From positions 2,604,001 through 2,668,000 of the forward strand of contig OX579633.1 in the NCBI GenBank assembly GCA_951230915.1: a stretch of DNA of 64,000 nucleotides. The letters are read 5' to 3'. Source of the DNA: Antitrichia curtipendula. Lineage: Eukaryota > Streptophyta > Bryopsida > Hypnales > Leucodontaceae. The notes beneath the pieces are model-generated. The model was not told the origin of the DNA. It searched no databases and saw only the letters and a list, made by a program, of their open reading frames with translations. A program made the translations under genes and the position numbers. Shown here one piece after another: positions 57,531 through 64,000 of this stretch; positions within the stretch are counted from its first letter, which is position 1, and each line of letters starts with the position of its first letter.

Positions 57531-58001
57531 AATATGTAGATGTTGATTATTGTCTCAAATGATTTTGTTTGTTACTCTTCAATTTCAGCTTTTGCGTTCT
57601 AGATTTCACGTTGAAACTTTGATGTATCAGCTTTTACATTTCACATTTTAACTTTTACATTACTTTTACGTAAATGTTGCAACCATATTTTCACATTTTA
57701 GCTTTTACATTATTTTTACATTAATGTTGTGTCAATACTTTTTACATTTTATTTTCTTAACTCCCATCTATAAATTAGAAGTCACTTGATGCCATTTTTG
57801 TTACTGTGTTATAGGCATAGTGTTAATGCAATTATTGTATTAAACGTTATCATAGTAGTTTTCATCTTTGTATTATTTTATCCAACTATGTATTGAGTTA
57901 TTTTGAGAATTTATGGTCCATTGGCTATTTTTGTTATTTTCAAAACATCATCCACTTATAGCAAAATCATAATTTAAATATACAAGGAAGAACCATCAAA
58001 C

Positions 58002-58370
58002 ATGAAAGAAATAGATATTGAAAATACTTCATCGTCCCATTGTCTTGCACATCCATCATTCATTAACAATGAACTACCAAAAGTGTGTGATGAGACGGAA
58101 ATTGGTGCTCATATCCTTTTGGATATGAAGAATGGCATAATCCAATCTAGAACAAAAAGCAAGTCAAGAAGGAAAAAGATTTCAAGAACACCAACACCAA
58201 ATCACATCATTCAAATATTTGAATGCCGATCGTGTCTTCAAACTTTCACCTCCCAAAAATCAATTGGGAAACACACTAAAGCATGTAAATTAATACAATA
58301 TAGAACTTGTCAACAAGATTTCACCAATCATAAAAGTTATCTTAAAATTAATTTGAAGTGTGTATATTAG
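58002..58370 (+). CDS. Small protein with one C2H2-like (C2HC) zinc finger, possibly a pseudogene
   Basis: 122 codons, ATG at 58002, TAG at 58368-58370. The N-terminal half is acidic and featureless with a KSRSRRKKISR basic run (possible nuclear signal) before the finger. FECRSCLQTFTSQKSIGKH is followed by TKAC, giving C-x2-C-x12-H-x4-C. This resembles plant C2H2 fingers, but the Q-x-L-G-x-H core is altered to SQKSIGKHT and the last ligand is Cys. A second copy, YRTCQQDFTNHKSYLK, lacks most ligands. Surroundings are very AT-rich with no sign of neighbouring exons. It could be a young or decaying regulator gene. Confidence 0.4.
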   Translation: MKEIDIENTSSSHCLAHPSFINNELPKVCDETEIGAHILLDMKNGIIQSRTKSKSRRKKISRTPTPNHIIQIFECRSCLQTFTSQKSIGKHTKACKLIQYRTCQQDFTNHKSYLKINLKCVY

Positions 58371-58838
58371 TAGAAGCATGACCTATGAACACTTGTTCAA
58401 GGCAAATAGGCTATAATTACACTTTCAATTGAATCTGATATGGTATATACATATGATGAATTTAAATGCTCTTAGTCAAAGGTAGCCTCTTGTAGGCACA
58501 CAGTAATTTCATTATCACTTAGAATTATATTGAAAAGATGAATAGCAAATGAAATATAGAAGTTTTTAGTTTATAATGTTTTGCATTGAATAAGACTTTG
58601 ATTGTTAATTGAATCAAGGTTTTTTCTTCAATACTTTGTTCCTAAATTTCAAGTGTATGCAATGCACACTTTTACTCATGTACTCCAAAATAATCCAATG
58701 GGATGTTTTCTTTATCATTAAAAAGTATCTAATTTTTTTTTAATTACCCCATATCACAACGATTGCTAAAAAATAATCTTGGGTGTAGAAAGGTCTATGA
58801 ATGTATGTGCTGTATTCTCTTTTTATTTTCTTTCTAAA

Positions 58839-59784
58839 TTAATCCCTAAAGGACCATCATGCAATTTTGGGCAGTATATAAATTTTGGGCAGGTACCTGT
58901 GGCTGGAGATTTTCATGTTTTTGGCTGAAATTTTAATAGAAGTTGTCCGCAAGGAATATCTTTCATGTGCACTAAATTTCATGACATATGGAAATACGAG
59001 TCAAAAGTTATGACCTAATATGTTACAATTTTCTTCGGCCGAGCAATCCGGGCACATCAGAAAAAATCACTTTTTTAAGAAACAAAAATCTGAATTTGGT
59101 TTTCTAGAGTTATAAATACATGGAAAGCTTTGTATCATTCCATTTTGACCAACGAGTCAAAAGTTATGAGGAATTTTATTTTGCGGGTAGTTATGGATTC
59201 TCTACTCTAAAATAAACTTTGAAGTCCTTTATCTTATTCAATTTTCAATATTTTTTACAAAAATAAAATCATAAGATGTAGATTGTTTATTACAACATTT
59301 CAACCATTGGGATTGGTGTTTTTCAATTCCATAAACAATTTTTTAACAATTTTGTATTTTAAATCATTCACTATTTCTTTCAATTTACTATTTTTTTCCT
59401 ATATGTTGTACAACTCCAAATGATGTGAAAAATTTCAAGCATGTAGAAAAATTCTCTAGGAAAATAACTTGGAAAATAACTTCAAAGAAGCACCACCATT
59501 TTGGACATTTTTTCATAGAAAAGTGAGCTTGTGAAGTGCAACTACCCATTTTTTTGCAAGGCCAAAACAATGATTTTAATGAATTTGAATGCTTATATCT
59601 TGCAATCCACGTGGTGGAAATTTTTGAAATTCTTACCACATGTTCTCAAGTCAGCATACTACAAGATCCTACGGTTTTATGTGTCAAAAAAAGAATTTTT
59701 TCTCAAAAATTTGGTACTTGTACTAAAAATGTCAGTTCTTGAGCGTTTTCAGTGAAAACATAGTCATGGAACTTTAGGGGTCAA
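58839..59784 (+). mobile_element. TTAA-flanked element, family 6 (copy 3)
   Basis: The 938-bp body (58843-59780) starts TCCCTAAAGGACC after TTAA at 58839-58842 and ends GGAACTTTAGGGG before TCAA (a mutated TTAA) at 59781-59784. It aligns along its length with 62165-63149 and with the reverse of 24762-25686. A short tandem GCTCGGGTCAAA follows on the right. Confidence 0.78.
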
Positions 59785-60333
59785 AGCTCGGGTCAAAGCT
59801 CGGGTCAAAGATGTAGAAATGGTAGAAAACAACATCAATGTAAATGGCATGGAATTGAAATGGCTACAACAACAAAATTATTAACTTGCTTTTAACAATT
59901 TTTATGACCTTTGGTCTAGTCTTGGTAAAACCCACTGTTAGTTCTCTTCATTTGTCCAACCTTTGGGTTTGGTTTTTGTTTGTTTATTTTTAATGCAATG
60001 GATCTCCCATTTGTTAAGAATAAATAAATAAATAAACACCATTAGCTACTTGATGTGTGGGAAATACTAAATAATAGTATACATAGCAGTATTAATTTAT
60101 TTTAAATTGTTTGAAGTCAATGCTTGATAAAAATAAAATAAAAACATGCAAAAATTATATTGAACCCCTAAATGGCTAAAGTACCACATTTGGGTGACAA
60201 TATTGTAAAACTTTGAAGTTAAATTAAAGCTTACTAAATTTTTGTTTGTAACTATTTCATAAGAAAATATTTATTTTAGCATCAAGAATTTGACTTTGAA
60301 AATGAATGTATATGATTTTCTATTCAAGATTTA
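59785..60333. other. AT-rich spacer with a possible unpaired element end
   Basis: At 60160 TTGA-ACCCCTAAATGGC resembles a left terminus of the TTAA families, but no partner end was found. Confidence 0.35.
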
Positions 60334-60927
60334 GTGCAAGGCTCGGGGAGGTCACTCTATGCATTTATACAACCCACATGTGGCGAGGATTTTAGACCCT
60401 CTATTTATTTTTTCAAATTTAAATAAAAGAAAAAAAAATATGAGTAGATTTCCCTATTTTGAAAGTTTACGTTATGAATTATTGATAATTTTATACATAA
60501 ATTATAATTAGATACAAATTTTTGAAGTAAAAAGATACACTATAAAGCTGAAAATAACTTTTACAACTCTATATTAAATAAGAAAATATTGTTTAAAAAA
60601 TACACAAAAAATTCTCAAAAATGAGTCTCTATTGCAAGTTTATATTTCTTGAATATTGATGCAATGGTTGTCTAAATGTATTCTCTATAAATACTTGTGT
60701 TGAAAAACATGTCATTTTAATTCATTTTTCAACCTTCTCTAGAAATCATTTTATATATTATTTGGATTGAAGATTTTGGCAATAGAATCTTACAGTCTTG
60801 ATTAAACAATGCTCAAAATTGTAGGCCAAAATTATAGTTTATTAAAAAGTAAATAGGAGGTCAAAAGATCATTTAGCCGCACATGGTATACTATAGATAC
60901 ACTAAGTGACCTCCCCGGGGTGCAAGA
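60334..60927. mobile_element. Short Mutator-type element, relative of the Pack-MULE
   Basis: The body is about 60342-60919 (578 bp). The left end CTCGGGGAGGTCACT is matched inverted at the right (AGTGACCTCCCCGGGG). A second conserved block, ACATGTGGCGAG left and GCCGCACATGG right, corresponds to the subterminal TGTGCGGC block of the element at 26108-28925. The flanks GTGCAAGG (60334-60341) and GTGCAAGA (60920-60927) match at 7 of 8. It carries no gene. Confidence 0.7.
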
Positions 60928-62032
60928 GTGTCCATTATTTCTAATCTTTATTTTCTAATGTTAACAAGCTTCAAATACATTGGATATTAGAGAAAAAGTC
61001 ATATCAGAATTTCACTTAAAAAAATTAATGAAGTAGATTTTGAGAAGTCATAAATTGATTGTAGTTATAAATGTAATGTTTTCAATTTTTTTCCATGTCC
61101 TCAATTTTAAATTTGATGTGTCAAATTACTTTCACAATTTTAACACCTACTTGATTAAACACTATTATCTTTCTATCCGTAAGTGATAGTGTTGTGTTTT
61201 GTTTTTTTGTATATTGCATAGTACAACTAGTTTGAATTTGTACAATTATAATACAAAATAATAGATGAAAGGTATCTAAATTTTGGCATTCTGCTTAATT
61301 TAGAACCCAGGGGGGGCACTGAGTAGTAGTAATAGAAAACTACATGCGAACAAATGATAGGGTGCCTAAAAAACATTTGAGATAAAACTATAATTTGTTT
61401 TGATGTACTATAGGGTATAAAAATGCCATGACATGTCTTCAAACTACTATAGAGTAAAGAAAAATAGATTCAATTAGAAAACAATTAGACCTAGGATACC
61501 CCCTTTTTTATTCTTTTTTTTGGCCAAAAGTATTAAATGTTGCTACCTTGTGAGTAGCATATTCAAAGTGTTCAATAATTTTATAGACTTCATTAATTTC
61601 TACAATAGGTGTTGGCTAGCTTTAGGTGGTTGTCATTTAATTTTGGAAATTGGTGGTTCTTGTTCCGGGCCCTCTGTTCGTTGTTCTGGCTGTTCAGGGT
61701 TCAGGGTCCACTATGGAGTTTGGAGATCGCCTAGTTTGTCTTTTCCACATGAAGACGTATACATTGAATCAAACAATGTAAGTTAAGTAAAGTCAATATC
61801 AAAAAGCAATCTCTATATCCTTAATATTAATCATGTAAAAAGAACCTAAATTTAAAGTTCAATTGATACCATTCAATAATATTATACCTATCTAGTAAAT
61901 GAGTGTCATTGACAATTTTTTTAATCTAAATTATCATATCATTTATTTGTATCAATTTAGAATTATAAGTAATGCAAGTCCCTTCTCTAATAACCCAAAG
62001 TAGGAAATTATATAATGATAGCGTGTTTTAAA

Positions 62033-62070
<38 letters not shown>

Positions 62071-62160
62071 CCCCCTAAATTGGTGTTTGCACCTATTCCC
62101 TTAGTTTTTTTACACACTGCATTGTAAAAAGAATTATTTAGAGGTGGAAAGTTTAAATTT
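60928..62160. other. AT-rich region with a (TAA)n microsatellite
   Basis: A run of about 12 TAA/ATA units lies at 62032-62070. The 88-codon ORF at 61520-61786 (+) has no recognisable domain. Nothing else was recognised. Confidence 0.5.
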
Positions 62161-62435
62161 TTAACCTCTAAAGGACCAGCCTACTATTTTTAGCAATACA
62201 GCAATTTTAGATAGATACTTGACTACCTGTGACTAGATATTTGCATAATTTAGGCCCAAATTTAGTAGAAGTTGTGGACAAGGAATATTTGTCATGTGAA
62301 CAAACTTTTATGACATTTGAAAATACAAGTGAAAAGTTATGGCCCAATATGTTACTTTTTTCATTGAGTGGGTTGTGCGGGTAGATTTTTTAAAATCACT
62401 TTTTCAAAAACAAATATTTGAAATTGATTTTTTAG

Positions 62436-62500
<65 letters not shown>

Positions 62501-63153
62501 GAAAGCTTTGAATCATTCCATTTCAATCAATGAGTCAAAAGTTATGAGGAATTTTAGTTTGCGCAGTTATGGATTCTTTGCTCTAAAATAAACTTTGAAG
62601 TCATTTATTTCATTCAATATTCAATATTTTTGAAAAAAAATAAAATTGTAGGATGCATATGGTTTATTACAACATTATATTACAACCATTGGGATTGGAA
62701 TTTTTTGATTCTATAACTAAATTCTTAACAATTTAGTATTTGAATCATTCTCTACTTCTTTCTACTTATTATTTTTTTTCCTGCATGTTGTACTATTTCA
62801 AATGATATGAATTTTATTCAAGCATGTAGACAACTTGCCTTAAAGAATAAATCTAAAAATAACCACCACTTTGAATATTTTTTCATACAAATGTGAGCTA
62901 GTGAAGTGCAGCTACTTGTTTTTTTCGCAAAGACCCCAAAAGGATCTTCATCAATTCAAACGCTAATATCTTGCAAACTACACGGTGGACAATTCTGAAA
63001 TTTTTTCTACATCTTTTCAAACCAGCATACTACAAGATCGTATGGTTACATGTGTCCAAAAATATTTTTTTTCCAAAATTTGATACTTGTGCTCAAAATG
63101 ACAGTTTTCAAGCATTTTTGGAGAAAACTTAGTCAAGGAACTTAAGGGGTCAA
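62161..63153 (+). mobile_element. TTAA-flanked element, family 6 (copy 4)
   Basis: The 985-bp body (62165-63149) begins CCTCTAAAGGACC after TTAA at 62161-62164 and ends GGAACTTAAGGGG before TCAA. It differs from copy 3 mainly by a (TA)n expansion at about 62440-62497, in a position where the other copies have a short ATATATA. Confidence 0.78.
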
Positions 63154-64000
63154 TCACATAAAGACAAACTGCAATTAAAATTAAGTAAAATCCAACAATA
63201 ATATTTGATTATAATAAGCAAAAGTTATATGAGTTCAAAGTTGAATTGGTAGATTTTCTAAAATTATGTACTATTTTCCATGTTCACACCTTGAAGTGAG
63301 TGCACAAACATGATCTATTTTTTACTTTATTTTTCTAAGGTTCACTTTTGGGCACATGCTCAAATTTGGATGACTATCCCACATTATATCAAAGGTACAA
63401 TAGACCTTTGTAATTGTAGAGGCAATAGATGCCCAAGTAGATGTGTCTGGGATACCTTATAAAACCCTTGAAGAAAAAGTGTATACGCGGGGCCCATATA
63501 CAATTCAAGGTAACACATGATATTAAATGGTCATGGGGGTATTGGGTGTCATTGCAAGAAATGTTTTCTTTTTTCTTTTTTCTTCAAAAGTGTAATACTC
63601 CTTCTACTATGAGTTCATGAATAAAATTTTCAATACTAATGTAAAATGTAAAAAAGTTGCCTTTCCAAAATCGAAACCTGAAACATTTTTTCACCAAATG
63701 TTTTGCACATAAATAAGCTATTTGAAAACCATTCTTCTTTTAATGCTTGTATTTTTAGAAAATAATAAAATCCCAAAAAAATTATCCATTTTTTCTACAA
63801 TAAGGGGACTCTTACTCTATCAATCATATTCAAGGATAAAAAAATACTGATTTTGTGGTGATATAAAAGCAAAACACTTTGTGTTCATATGAAAAAATGG
63901 AGATTTTTCAACTTTTGAAAAATGTCAAAATTTGTATGATTCTAATAGATTATCCCAAATTTCAATTTTTGAAGAAAAAATTAAAATGCCTTAAATAAAG
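63154..64000. other. AT-rich end of window, nothing recognised
   Basis: No ORF or terminal repeat. Long A and T runs are frequent. Confidence 0.5.

Noticed and set aside
1..64000. LTR retrotransposons, LINEs, viral insertions or organelle DNA
   Set aside because: I found no reverse transcriptase, integrase or capsid-like frame, no paired LTRs, and no stretch resembling plastid or mitochondrial genes.

Overview
This window looks like nuclear DNA of a land plant. It is AT-rich, its genes have GT-AG introns of about 120-1500 bp, and its protein families are plant ones: a GAUT-type galacturonosyltransferase, a GH81 beta-glucanase of the plant glucan-binding-protein type, and a plant-style HAD-IG 5'-nucleotidase. 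The compact multi-exon genes in a very AT-rich, MITE-filled background suggest a bryophyte or other seedless plant, but I cannot fix the species. No bacterial, organellar or viral gene is visible. Gene models were built by hand, by matching reading frame and intron phase at GT-AG junctions.

Layout. 1-300 is the last exon of a GAUT13/14-like gene (+). 6353-8557 (-) is a histidine/serine/arginine-rich protein of unknown role. 8.6-38 kb holds almost no host genes and is a mosaic of DNA transposons, mostly non-autonomous. 38.2-41.5 kb (-) is a complete three-exon GH81 glucanase. It is divergent from a complete 12-exon HAD-IG 5'-nucleotidase at 43.2-49.8 kb (+). The two share a 1.7 kb intergenic region. 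A small three-exon gene for a 62-residue membrane protein follows at 50.7-51.85 kb (-). 52.6-64 kb is again transposon-rich, with a poorly resolved spliced transcript candidate (56.1-57.5 kb, -) and a short C2H2-like zinc-finger ORF (58.0 kb, +).

The main discovery is a bloom of short elements flanked by TTAA, with termini of the form CCCCTAAA...TTTAGGGG. I count 15 insertions in at least seven sequence families, about 9.7 kb or 15% of the window. Related or adjacent repeats give empty-site comparisons showing that TTAA is a true target-site duplication. That is the signature of piggyBac-like transposons (Sola3 and Kolobok also use TTAA), which are not commonly described in land plants. No transposase is present here.

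Other notable mobile DNA: a 2.8 kb Pack-MULE-like element (26108-28925) with a perfect 8-bp TSD that carries a captured, intron-containing crooked-neck/CLF1 fragment and part of a second gene; a smaller relative at 60342-60919; a TIR element with GC-rich ends and an ACGT-core palindrome that seems to insert with no TSD at all (35679-36017 and 54339-54661); a local cluster of TAAGGTAGGAGG-ended elements that forms a 310-bp inverted repeat; and Stowaway-type elements.
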